DNA of 64,000 nt from Hygrocybe punicea. Lineage: Eukaryota > Basidiomycota > Agaricomycetes > Agaricales > Hygrophoraceae. The notes beneath the pieces were generated by a model. It searched no databases, had not been told where the DNA came from, and saw only the letters and a list, made by a program, of their open reading frames with translations. Position numbers and translations under genes: made by a program. The stretch covers positions 5,242,767-5,306,766 of the forward strand of contig OY744469.1 of assembly GCA_963556145.1 (NCBI GenBank). The letters are read 5' to 3'. The number at the start of each line of letters is the position of its first letter. The first letter of the stretch is position 1. This document shows positions 23,283 to 34,779 of this stretch, in pieces.

Positions 23283-23496
23283 TAGGCCGGTCGCACCTGA
23301 CTGTACTCAATGTTGACTTAAATTGCTATGTTTGACTTGTCTCACCACATGACATGAACTCATACTAATGTAATTAAGAGACACTCAGGTAAGCATGGGA
23401 AAATCAGCGGACCTCCATACGAAGGAATAAATTAAATATTATCATATAATGTATCTTTGGGGTTAGGTCATGGGACCTTCCCATGACCGATGTCTG

Positions 23497-25297
23497 AGTC
23501 TGAGTCAGGTTCTCATGCTTCATCAACAAACGAAGTCAACAAAATGAAGACAGCTGCAACGACGACTACGACGACAAGAGAGTGGACAGGCAACGCATCT
23601 GCGGGGCGCAGAGGTGAGCATGCAAACATGGTCGATGGTCTCTGTGAACCTACCAGCGAATAGTGACGACTGCCCTCCTCCTGCCCCCCACAACCATCCC
23701 GCTCCGCACTGTAGAGGCTCTGGGCTGTCTGGACCTGAATCCTCTTCATATCCCACTTCATCCCCATCCATTCCCATTCATGTATCGTCGATTCTGCCCG
23801 ATTCTGGTCCTCTCCGTCGATTCCGCTCCGGATTCGTTCCTACACGCAATGCGATGTCTCTAACGACCCAGAATCACTACGTATATAGTTACATATGATA
23901 TATCTTCGTTTCCCGTTACTTAGTACATAGCACCATTCCTCCTATACTCCGCTCCACTCCACTCCTATCAGTTACAGCCTTCGCTTGTAGTACATAGTTA
24001 CTACAGCACAGGATCACTCCCAGTAGTATAAAAGATGTACCCTTATACTACAAACATAGATATCATATTGCATCATATCACATTGCATCCCATCTTATTA
24101 TCCCGCTTCAGTTCTACTTCTTAGTCCTCGCTTCATATCGTCTCCATATTAGTCTTCGTACTCCACTCCCTTCACTTCCCCTCTGATCCGGGACCCTGGA
24201 TTCGGGTTGGATTGACTAGACACCTTAGAAAGACTTTACTCCTCTGATCACTTCTTAGGTGATCAGCACTTTTGTAGATTCCAATTCGGGTCTACAACAG
24301 AACTCACCATCACAGCGCGTCCATTGCACGCCCTCCACAGCCATCTCGCCTCCTTCGGCTCCCCACACAGCCCTCCCGCTCCTCACACGACCATCTCGCA
24401 CCATCACGTTCCCCCATAGCCATTCAGCTCCCCCACAGCGTTCCTGAGCCATTTCCCTCGCACTGACCACCCTACACCGTCTCGCTCCCCCCGGACAGCC
24501 ATGCTGCTCCCTCCAGGACCATCACCCACCATCCCACTCTAGGGTCATCTCCATCCCTCCCAGGGCCACCCCACGGTGTCCCGCTCCCCATATGGCCATC
24601 CCACTCCCCGGACAGCTACCCTCTACTCCCCCAGGGCCATATCCGTCCCCCCAAGGCCACCAACCACTCTCTCGCTCCCTAGATGGCCATCCCGTTCTCC
24701 CAACAACAGCCCTCCCACTCCTCGCATGGCCCTCCCGTTCCCTCCAACAGGTGTGTCCCTAATCTACCTGGCTGATGCCCCACGTACCCTCCCCATCCCC
24801 CCCTGCCTCTCCCGCCCTTTGCACGCCTTTCCCCCACCTCAGACTCCCCCTCTCCCACGCTGCCTATAGCGAATGTAGTTACGGTGTCGTGCCCTGTTTA
24901 GCACTGAGAATGTACATATATTTGATAATACATCATGTCTACAAAAAGAACGAGCCGAAAAGAGGGAGGGGAAGAGGAGAACACGTTGCCGACGTCGGTG
25001 GCAACGAGCATGAGACCCTGATGCAACGGGCGGGACCCTAATGATGACGGGCGGGACCCTGACGACAGCTAAGGCCAGTGTTCCTGACGTTCTGGCCGTC
25101 CTGATAAGGTTATTGCCTGTATATAGTACTGGTATCTATATATGGTACTGGTAGCTACGACGATTCTAAGTTATTTCAGGCTTTGGGACACGATTTATGG
25201 CTGGGGAAGGGATTTTAGCAAAGTAGAGCCTAACGATAGTGGCTGAGACTCGTGATCAGCCACTATCGTTAGGCTCTTATTGTGGGAAGGTCAGGTG
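23497..25297. repeat. right KDZ terminal inverted repeat, interrupted by a solo-LTR-like insert
   Basis: This is the reverse complement of the left repeat: inner boundary at TGTCTGAGTCTGAGTCAGG, array of CTCCCGCTCC-like words at 24320-24780, TATATA stretch at 25120-25145, and terminal hairpin at 25229-25279. Differences from the left arm are scattered substitutions and small indels plus the insert at 23710-24314. Confidence 0.85.
23710..24314 (+). mobile_element. solo-LTR-like element (copy 1)
   Basis: It begins TGTAGAGGCTC and ends TCACCATCACA, with no coding sequence. A second copy lies inverted at 45214-45800. It has a TATA-type word in the AGTATAAAAGATG segment near 24024. The flanks GCAC/GCGC are a possible 4-bp duplication with one mismatch. 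The left KDZ repeat lacks this block, which shows it is an insertion. The parental retrotransposon is not in the window. Confidence 0.65.
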
Positions 25298-25305
25298 CGT
25301 CCAAA

Positions 25306-26499
25306 CATGATGTCACAAGTGTGATGTCACATTGGGTCGTCCAAACGTTACATTACACTTGTGACATGTCAGATCTCATTAATCAGGTGACTCATAAATG
25401 TGCATACCAATGATAATAATAGTCATTCTGAGGGCAGGAATCCTGCCCTCGTCACACTATGTATAAGGTACGAAATAAAATAATAATGATATAATGACGG
25501 CAGGGCATCACTCTGCCTTTGTCTCATTGTTGAACCACCCCGATGGTCGGGTTCAATACCACCGCTGCTGCTGCCATTGTCGTTGCTGGTGTCATGTCTG
25601 CTGCTGCTGGTGCTGCTGTTCACTCTGCCGGTGCTGGTGCTGCTGCCATTGCTGGTGTCGTGTCTGCTGCTGCTGCTGCTGCTGCTGCTGTTCGCGCTGC
25701 CGGTGCTGCTGCTGTTACCGTTGTTGCTGCTGCTACTGATGTTGCCGTTGCCGTTGCGGCTGCTGCTGCCATTCCTGGTCCTGGTCCTGCTGCTGCTGCC
25801 GTTCCCAATCCTGGTCCCACGGCTGCTGGCATTCTTGGTCCTGGTTCTGATGCTGCTGTTGTTCCCGGACCTGGTTATGCCACTGCTGCCATTCATGGTC
25901 CCGGTTCTGCTGCTGCTTCAGCTGCTGTTGCTGTTGCTGCCATTGCCGCTGCCACTGCCATGGGTACTGTTGCTGCTGTGCTGCCAGTGCTGTTGCTGCT
26001 GCTGGTGCAGTAACAACTGAAAAGCATAATTTGAGTAGTACATAAAATAAGCAAAAAATACAGACAACTTAGCCTTGTCACCCTTTTCTTCATCGTCGTT
26101 GTCCGCATCTGCGTCTTCGTCACCTGGGTCTTCATCGCTGTCGACCACATCTGCATCTGGGTTGTCCTCGTCTTTGTCGCTGCCGACCCAGCCTCCATCA
26201 TTCACACCGTCCCCATACCGTTGTGGTTCCCATCTCCATGGTTGTCCTCATTGTTGTGGTTCCCATCCCCATTTTCATTGTGACCGTTGCCGTTGCCATT
26301 CTCGTCATTCTGGTCCTCATTGTCACCATTCCAGTCCTTGTTGTCACCGTTCCTGGACCCATCGCATTCACAGTCGTCGTCCGCGTCGTTCTGTTATGGG
26401 CATTGCATTGTTGGCCTTCATGTTCCGGACCCTGTTCTTGTCGCTCCAGTCTCCGTTCTCATCATTCCGGTCTCCTGTGTAGTTTGTCACTCCCATCGT
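25306..26499. repeat. left fold-back arm, trinucleotide-rich inner part
   Basis: This resumes the arm after KDZ. It has the inverted word GAGGGCAGGAATCCTGCCCTC (25430-25450), a GCT/CTG tract (25560-26010), an AT-rich stretch that is a decayed version of the intron-like segment seen in the right arm, and a tract coding Asp/Glu on the minus strand (26075-26190). Open frames of up to 157 codons run through it, but their peptides are homopolymers of Ala, Leu, Ser/Asn or Cys depending on frame, so I call none. Confidence 0.7.
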
Positions 26500-27324
26500 T
26501 GATACGCAGTCTCTCCCTTTGGGCACGGAATCTCTCATAGGTTCCAATTCTACTTTCCCTACAACTCTTCCGCGTCCCGCGTACATGCGAAACATCAGCA
26601 CGCCGCCCGCGACTTGCGCGACTTACGCCGATCGACGCGCGCATGACTGTGACATTTTCGCTGTATCTTAACCACACAGCCCAGTCTCAATACACTGAAA
26701 CACGACCGTTAAACACGTCCTACACATTCGGACACCGAGTCCGATACCAGAAATGTAATTCATCCGGTTTATCTTCGTCTTTTCGCCGACTTTCATGTGA
26801 TATTGGCCATTATTTCAAATCCTTCACTATTCCGTTCCCGTTTCATTGCTTTCATGCGATATTTCGCTGCATTTCTATTTCACTCATCCACCCTTTCCCC
26901 CTATCCCTTTAGAATATAAAAAGTATCCTGTAGTAGAAAATATACGAAGAAGAACCCAGTTCTCCCCTCTCCACTAGTTTGCGTCTTAAGTTTTAAAAGA
27001 TCTAGTCATTCCCACTCATATCTGCGTCTCTCCTCATCACGTACTCTCCGCTATCGTGACCTAAGTCGTAGCGCAGAACCTCCATCTCGTTGCGTCATCA
27101 CCGCGTATCGCGCTGTCATCTAGGACACCCAGATAAGCCTTCCAATCCTTGTTTATCACTGCGTTGCGACATCGCGTTGTCTTGCGACTCTTTGCGTTTG
27201 TTTATTTTATCGCGCACTATCGCGTTATTGTCGGGAGTGTCCCCAAGTCTCGTTCGCACCTTTGCTACATTTTTCATCATTTATTATCTCTTTATCCGGG
27301 GTCATAGACGTGGAAACCGTATCA
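26500..27324 (+). repeat. Gypsy 5' LTR
   Basis: It starts TGATACGCAG and ends GTATCA. It differs from the 3' LTR by a few substitutions, mostly C/T or G/A, and lacks a 12-bp stretch (GCGCATATTATC type) near 36905. A TATA-like TATAAAAAG lies at about 26915-26923 and probably sets the transcript start. Confidence 0.9.
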
Positions 27325-27786
27325 TTTTCTGGAGCCCACCGCGAGGGGACTTAACATTTAAACCACTCCTTCAACTAATGCGTCTAGTTCGAGCACCATA
27401 GCTACCAACAAATATCGTACTCGTAGCTCACTACAGCGTCAAGCGCAACAACGTGCGACAACCTCTCGGAATATCCCCGACTTCGACAGCGATCTTGACG
27501 AACTCACCAAAGTTCCTCCGATTCCGAACATGATACCTCACATCGATTTTGTTCTCATTCACCTCGCACACCTCTTGATTTTCACGATTCTCCGCGCCAT
27601 TACAATCCACAATCTCCCACACCAGCTAGTGGTTCTTTATCTCGACACACTTCCGACCCCTGTTCCGGTCCGCTTTCTAACTTACCATCCACATCCACTC
27701 TCGATTCTTCTATTCGTATTCTACCGAGCACCTCCTCGTCGTCTAGCTCATCGCGTCCACCCACGCCACCACCCGCAGCTCAAACC

Positions 27787-30700
27787 ATGGCGACTCCACC
27801 ACAAATGCCCGCTTGCAGTCATAATACCGCTCCCAGTTTCTCGCCGGAGCACCCACGCGAACTTCGCCGATACTTTGATGAGCTCGAGGCCCAATTCGAT
27901 TCATGCGCAGTAGCCGACGCTGTCGACAAAAAGAGATATGCGTTGCGCTATCTCGACATAGACACCGCCGAACTTTGGGAATCGCTCGACGAGTACTTGC
28001 TGGCATCGACTTACGAAGAGTTTGCAAAGGCTGTGTATAAGCTTTATCCTGGTTCGGAAGACGAAAGGAAATGGTCTGTATCAGATATGGAGAAACTTGT
28101 CGAGAAACAACATCAGTCGGGAATCGCAAACATCATAGAGCTTGGCGCTTATCATCGCGCATTCCTCACTATCACAAAATTTCTCTGTAAAAAGAATCGT
28201 ATCTCCGAAGCTGAGCAAAGTCGTGCGTACATTCGCGGGTTTCAAAAGTGTCTCTGGACGCGCGTCATGCAGCGACTACAGCTAAAGCTACCTGATCACT
28301 TTCCCGATGACCCCTATCCGCTACATGAAATTCAAGCGGCAGCGCAGTTCGTTCTTCAAGGTACCGGTCCCATGAACGCACCTAGAGAAGGTAAACCAAC
28401 ATCCGCGACCTCTTCCGAGTCTTCTTTGATCAAACGGGACGACATCACACTCATTGTCGATACTGTGGTCCAAGCGGTAAATAAAATTATGGATCCGCAC
28501 GCGTCTAAAAGCTCTGCGCCATGCTCCCATACCTCCCATACCGCTGCTCATGCGCCCCCTACGAGAACGACTCAGTCCGAGACAGCGGTGAATGGCAATT
28601 GCCACTTCTGCAACCTACCTGGTCACTTTAGGCCGAACTGCCCACATGTGATTGAATATATCAATGCTGGACGCATCCGAGAAAATATCGACAAGAAAAT
28701 CGTTCTACCTCCTGGCGCTTTCTGTCCGCGCCAATTACCCAGCAATTCTATGAAGGAGCGCATCGATGAATGGCATCGTCGCAATCCCGGTCAATTAGCT
28801 GTGACGCAACAAACCAGTACCAACAATGTCGGTCAAATGATGTATAGCATATCTCCTGCAGTTCACGCTAACGTCCTGGCGTCGGTGATGAGCTCTAACG
28901 ACTTGCACATTGAGGAACTAGAGCATGAACTATTCGCACTTAAAAAGGTAAAATTTGACGGTGTAGAGATTTCTCGTCAGCGCAAACCTGTCCCGTCTAC
29001 CACCAGTTTACCTCGTCCATGCACTCAGCCCGCGCCTGATCAATCAACCGCGCAACAAGCCCCTTTGCCTGCGACACCCGCTCCTACCGCAGAACCGCCC
29101 ATCCATCCCTTTGCATCCGCACCGGAAACCGCGTACCGCCCGCCACACGAACGTAATTTTGCAGGTCCACCGTTAAAACAATCTAAGGATAAAGTACCCG
29201 CGTATCGCACTCAAGCCCCTATCCAGGACTCTAAGATTATTAGTGAGGTTTACTCGCGCTCTATGGCGGCTCCCTGTGTCATGCTCACACCAATGGAATT
29301 GTTCTCAATTTCTCCGGACTGTCGTTCGAAACTTCGCGATGATATTATGCCCAAGTGAGTCCAACCTCCTGGCGCATCGCCAGTAAAAGTTAACATCTTC
29401 GCCAACGACCCACTTCCTTTTGCGTCATGTGAGAACACTTGCAAAAATGCCTCCGCTGAACCGCAACCTATCATTGTTCCCGACCTGTATGAGACCTACC
29501 TCATGAGTCTCTCGCCAGGCAAAATTCCTGAAATCCTTACCGTCGCAAAAGAATCGCACGCTCTACGCGCCGTTAATTTGCTCGTCGACGGACAAGAACA
29601 AGTCGGTAGCATCATTGACCCTGGTTCGCAAATCGTCGCAATGTTGGAAGACGTCTGTCATCAGTTTAGTCTCCCCTACAACCTGGCGATTCGTCTCAAT
29701 ATGCAGTCGGCAAATGGTTCGATTGATCAGTCCCTGGGTCTCGCGCGGAATGTTCCTTGTAAAATTGGTGACATCACACTTTTCCTGCAGATGCATGTCA
29801 TCCGTGACCCCACGTACCATATTCTCCTGGGACGACCGTTTGACGTACTTACGGAAAGCGTTGTCAAGAATTACCGCAACGAAGACCAGACGATTACGAT
29901 ACGTGATCCAAATTCGAACAGATCGGCGACAATTCCAACGTACCCTCGAAGCGAAGCACGACGGTGTGGCGTACCCCCTACACTCGTCCTCGGTTTTTAT
30001 CAACAAGGGGAACTGAGCGCACTAGATGACAGAGACATCGCGCTAGTAATAGTGCATGACGAACATACCAACGCTACGTACATTGAATCTTATACCCATT
30101 TAGCGGACTCATCATCTTCGTCTACAGTTCCCCGCGTCTATCTTTCCGCCTGCAATTTTCCTAATGGTTCCCCGTCTACTCCAGTATGCTCAACCTCTGT
30201 TTCTCCTTCGTCGCCAGATCCCTTGTCATCCTCTTCCTATTCATAGGGATGACCACGGGTTCGTGACGGGTTGGCATGGCCAACACTGCACCCATACCTG
30301 CTGAACCCGCACCCATAACGGGTACAACCCGTACCGTCCGTTCTGACCCTTGGTGCCCTGGTTACCCGTACCTGTCTGTCCAAACCCGTGGTCCCCCGGT
30401 TTTTTCGAAGCCAGGGTGTGCCCAAAGTCGTCGCAAACACCCAGCACATGTCAATTGACGTGGCTGGTTTGTTTTGCGACGGCTCTGCCACCCTCGGCCT
30501 CTCGACGCACCTGCCAACTTCCACCGTCATCGCTGGAATGGCTTGGCCACTGGGCCAGAGCCGACGTCGACGACGTTGGTGTTGGGTTGTCGTATCGTCG
30601 TGTTAACAGCGTCGTCGTGTCGCCGTCGCCGTCGCCGTTGTCGCCACGTCGTGCCGCCGCCGTTTAGCAATGAAACTAAATAAAAATAATAAAGTAGCAA

Positions 30701-33700
30701 GCATTAGCACAAGCCAGTTTAATGAGATGATGATAATTGACGTACCTGACAGCCAGAGGGTGGGCGCACCACCTCACTGGCTGTTTTCCCGGCCATGCAT
30801 AAACTCGTCGTGGTCGTTGTCGTTGTAGTCGTCGTTGTAGTCGTTGTTGTTGCTGTTGTTTTGTGTTCATAGTTGTCATTGTTGTTGTCGTCACGGTCGT
30901 TGTTGTTGTCGTCACGGTCATTGTTGTAGTCGTTGTTGTAGTCGTCGTCGTGTGTTGACATACCCGTGAAAACCGCGACACCGCGGGTATGGGTGACGGT
31001 ATGGTCACGGGTGATGAAACCAAACACCCTACCCGTACTCACGCAACCCGTTTCGGTAATACCGCGGGTTGACCCAAACCTGTGGTCAACCCTACCTATT
31101 CAGCTTCATCCGCGTCTCCTTCTACACTATCAGATGATTTCGCTAGCGTTTTCGCCACCCAAAAGAAAGTCTACAAGCCCGTCGCTCGCAAGGTCAAGCC
31201 TGTCATCGCTGAACTCCCCGACAAATTCCGTATAAAACGCAAAATCACTGGTGATCCGCTTGCCGAACTTCCTGACCTCGATCTGAATCCTCCACCTTTC
31301 GTCCCCACAGACCGCTACACGCAGGAATGTCGCGATGCGTTCGACAAAGTTCATGAAGGCGACTTCCTCTGGCCAGCTGAGCGCGCACTAATGCACGACT
31401 TTATACGCAAACAAGAGAAAGGTTTCGCGTGGACCGACAACGAGCGCGGAAGATTTCGCACTGATTTCTTTCCACCCGTTGAGTTTCCTGTATTACCGCA
31501 CACTCCCTGGGTCCAGCGCAACATTCCTATTCCTCCTGGTATTTATGAGGAAGTATGCAATATTATTCGCCGTAAAATCGAAGCCAAAGTCTACGAACCC
31601 TCGAACTCCTCCTATCGCTCGCGTTGGTTTACGGTTCTGAAGAAAGGCGGTAAAACGCTTCGCATCGTTCACAGTCTCGAGCCTCTTAATGCAGTGACCA
31701 TCGCGCATTCTGGCGTACCTCCTATCCCCGAACACATGGCCGAACAGTTCGCTGGCCGATCCTGTGGCGCCTGCTTTGATTTATACGTCGGATATGATGA
31801 GCGACCTATCGCCGAGTCCTCGCGCGACTATAGCACCTTCCAAACACCTTTCGGAGCGTTGCGACTTGTTACTCTACCTATGGGATGGACAAATTCAGTC
31901 CCGATATTCCATGACGACGTTACTTTCATCCTGCAACCCGAGATCCCACAGTGGACGATACCTTACATAGACGATGTCCCAGTCAAAGGCCCTAAATCGT
32001 CCTATCTCCTACATGACGGCACTTACGAAACTATCGCTGCAAACCCGGGCATTCGCCGCTTCGTCTGGGAACATTTCACTACGCTTAATCGCATTGTCCA
32101 ACGCATGAAATACTGTGGGGGAACCTTTTCCGCCTTCAAGTCTACCCTCTGCACTCCTGAAATCACAGTAGTAGGCCATCGTTGCACAACAAACGGCCAT
32201 TTACCCGACGAAGAGAAACTAGCCACGATTCGTAACTGGGGCCCTTGCCACAACCTGTCCGACGTCCGTTCGTTCCTTGGCACAGTAGGCATTCTTCGAA
32301 TCTTTATCTGCAACTTCGCACAACGTGCGCATCATCTTGTTAAACTCACGTGCAAAGACGCACCCTTCGAATTTGGTCCTGACCAGATCACCGCTCAGGC
32401 AGACCTGAAACAAGCCATTCTCGATTCACCTGCGCTTCGTCCGATTGACTACACTTCAAATTCACCAGTCATTCTTGCTGTCGACACATCCTACATCACT
32501 GTTGGATACATCCTCTGTCAATGTGAACCCGACAACCCTTCTTGCTGTTTCTACAACCGCTTTGGTTCTATCACACTAAATGATCGCGAGTCACGCTTCT
32601 CTCAACCTAAACTAGAAATCTTCGGTCTTTATCGCGCGCTCTGCGACCTGCGGCTGTACTTAATCGGCGTTCGTAATCTCGTCATCGAGGTAGATGCGCG
32701 CTACATCACAGGCATGCTACGCAACCCAGACATCGTGCCAAGTGCTAGCGTTAACCGCTGGATCAACACGATTCTCACTTTCCACTGCACTATAGTCCAC
32801 ATCCCGGGTACACACCATGGCCCGGATGGTCTTTCAAGGCGTGTACAACAACCTCTGGATTCTCCGCCAGAAAAGGACAGCGTAGAAGAAACTGAAGACT
32901 GGATTGACCGCCTCTATGGTTTCGCGCATATGATCAATACTCCTCATCTGTCCCTGCGTTCGTTGCGATCTTGTTCTGCTTTCGCCACGCTCGTGACTGG
33001 GGACAGTCACCATTTCAGTGAGGAGGAAGGATCCAATCCTACGCTCACCTACAACGACGTACCGCGCACTGACGCTGCTCGCAGAGAAGACGATCGCATA
33101 ACCCTAGTAAAGAAATGGCTCAGCGACTTAGATCGCCTGATCAGCCTCGCCGATTCCGACTACGTGACCTTCATCCGATACTGTACAGACTTTTTCCTCG
33201 ATGGAACTAGAATATGGCGCAAAGACCAGAATGGCGCGCACAAGTTAGTCATATCGCGCGATCACCGAACATCAATTATGCGACAAGCCTACGACGAAAT
33301 AGGACACAAAGGATTTTACGCAACTCGCGCTATAATCGCAGAACGCTTCTGGTGGCCACACATGCAAGCCGATATTCACTGGTTCATTCGCACATGCCAT
33401 CTTTGCCAGCTTCGCCAATCCTGTCAGGTTCTCATTCCCCCTGTCGTCGCAACGCCCGCCCCACTTTTCGCCAAAATATTCATCGACACGATGCACTTAC
33501 CGACATCTAGCGGATACAAATATATAATCCAAGGACGCTGCTCGCTTACTCAGTACCCCGAATTCAGAATGCTTTGCAACGAAAACGCTCGCGCAATCGG
33601 AGATTGGATATTTGAAGATATTCTCTGTCGATGGGGTTCTCTCTGCGAAATCGTTACAGACAACAGACCTGCGCTCATCAAATCTCTCACTTATCTTTCG

Positions 33701-34462
33701 AAACGATACCTCGTTAACCACATTCGCATCTCCGGCTACAATTCCCACGCAAACGGTCTCGTGGAACGACCGCACTACGATGTTCAACAATCTCTCTTCA
33801 AAGCTGCGGACGGCGACCAGTTTAGATGGGCCAATGTGACATACTCAGTATTTTGGGCCGAACGTATCACTATCCGACGACGAATGGGCTGCTCACCTTA
33901 CTTCGCAGCGACTGGCGCTCATGCCCTATTACCACTCGACATCGTAGAAGCAACATACCTTCAACCCCCGCCGGATTCAGTTCTATCCTCTACAGACCTG
34001 ATTGCACGACGCGCGATCGCACTCCAAAAACGTAGCGACGATATTAATCGCGTATACTCGCAAGTTTACGACGCTCGCCGGAAAGCGGCACAACGTTTTG
34101 AAAAGCAACACGCGAAGACGATTCGCAACTTCGATTTCAAAAGCAGTGACTTAGTACTCATTCGCAACACACAGATAGAGAAAGTGCTAAACCGGAAAAT
34201 GCGCCTGCGGTATCTTGGTCCCCTCATTGTTATTTCGCGCAACTTTGGCGGTGCTTACATTCTCTGTGAACTTGATGGATCTGTCTTTCACCGACCAATC
34301 GCAGCGTTTCGAGTAGTCCCCTATTTTGCTCGCCGTTCAATCTCACTCCTGCCGCGCTTCCTCGATATTCCCGCGCAACGACTAAACGAACTCGAAAACA
34401 CTTCCGACGATGATCAACCTCCTGAAGCACAGGAACCCGGTTCTGATGTCGACGACGATTGA
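27787..34462 (+). pseudogene. Gypsy gag-pol polyprotein, one frame, broken by TGA and a transposon insertion
   Basis: Gag (from 27787) has a capsid-like helical region (HPRELRRYFDELEAQFDSC) and one CCHC knuckle, CHFCNLPGHFRPNC (about 28600). TGA at 29356-29358 ends that frame; the same frame continues with protease (IIDPGSQ, Asp at 29616). At 30243 a hAT-type element cuts the frame, and downstream sequence resumes in phase when the element and one 8-bp repeat are ignored. The pol part shows reverse transcriptase YIDD at 31964-31975, RNase H (VILAVDTSY), an HHCC finger ending CHLCQLR, and integrase with Asp 33484, Asp 33659 in TDNRPAL (usual TDNG altered) and Glu 33764, then a GPLIVI-type C-terminal motif. 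There is no chromodomain. An open frame without ATG extends upstream to 27499, so the true N-terminus may be longer. Confidence 0.9.
30244..31094. mobile_element. hAT-type non-autonomous element B, inserted in Gypsy pol
   Basis: The ends TAGGGATGACCAC and GTGGTCAACCCTA form a near-perfect inverted repeat flanked by the exact 8-bp duplication CCTATTCA (30236-30243 and 31095-31102). The private subterminal word is ACGGGT/ACCCGT. The inside has a TCAATTGA palindrome (30451-30458), GTC/GTT trinucleotide tracts (30520-30660 and 30805-30960), and on the minus strand the block GGTGGTGCGCCCACC followed by an intron-like segment (30745-30676, GTACGT...TTTAG with GCTAATG). No transposase. Confidence 0.9.
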
Positions 34463-34779
34463 CTGAATTTCTTTGCTTCTCTCATTTTTACACTTATCGC
34501 TTATACCTTGTTTTTTTCTTTTATTGTAGCACGAGATTCAAGTCGCGATAAAAGCGAGACTTTTGTCGCGCAAGACTTCGTCTTTGCGGGGTTTTACAGC
34601 GATGATGATCTACTGAGCCTTTCCCCTAGATAAGTTTATATTTGTTTCTTCCACTTCCTGTGGCTTTTTTTTCGATTCGAGAGCAGACAAATTATTATAA
34701 TACATATATGAAAACAGCTAAAAAAGGTTTTACATATATAACACAGATGGCGTGCGCACGTTTTGGCACCTTCTCCCGT
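34463..34779. other. spacer between Gypsy pol and the antisense gene, probable shared 3' region
   Basis: Pol ends at 34462 and the convergent antisense gene ends at 34780, so both transcripts should terminate here. AT-rich words such as TTTATATTTG and CAAATTATTATAATAC (34635-34705) could serve polyadenylation in either direction. No frame of note. Confidence 0.5.

Larger units (their letters stand above)
13970..25297 (+). mobile_element. KDZ (Kyakuja-Dileera-Zisupton) DNA transposon, 11.3 kb
   Basis: The ends are CACCTGACC and GGTCAGGTG, flanked by the exact 8-bp duplication CGTCCAAA (13962-13969 and 25298-25305). The terminal inverted repeats are about 1.1 kb long (13970-15082 and 23497-25297, the right one enlarged by a solo-LTR-like insert). 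Each begins with a GAGCCTAACGATAGTGGCTG palindrome and carries an array of GGGAGCGGGATGGCC-like words. Between them are three plus-strand genes: transposase, an unknown protein, and an HMG-box-like protein. KDZ elements are known to be abundant in mushroom-forming fungi. The transposase is damaged, so this copy could move only with help from elsewhere. Confidence 0.9.

Noticed and set aside
27530..27913. Separate gene upstream of Gypsy gag
   Set aside because: It overlaps the gag leader in another frame. The better reading is an N-terminal extension of gag without ATG or a small frameshift.
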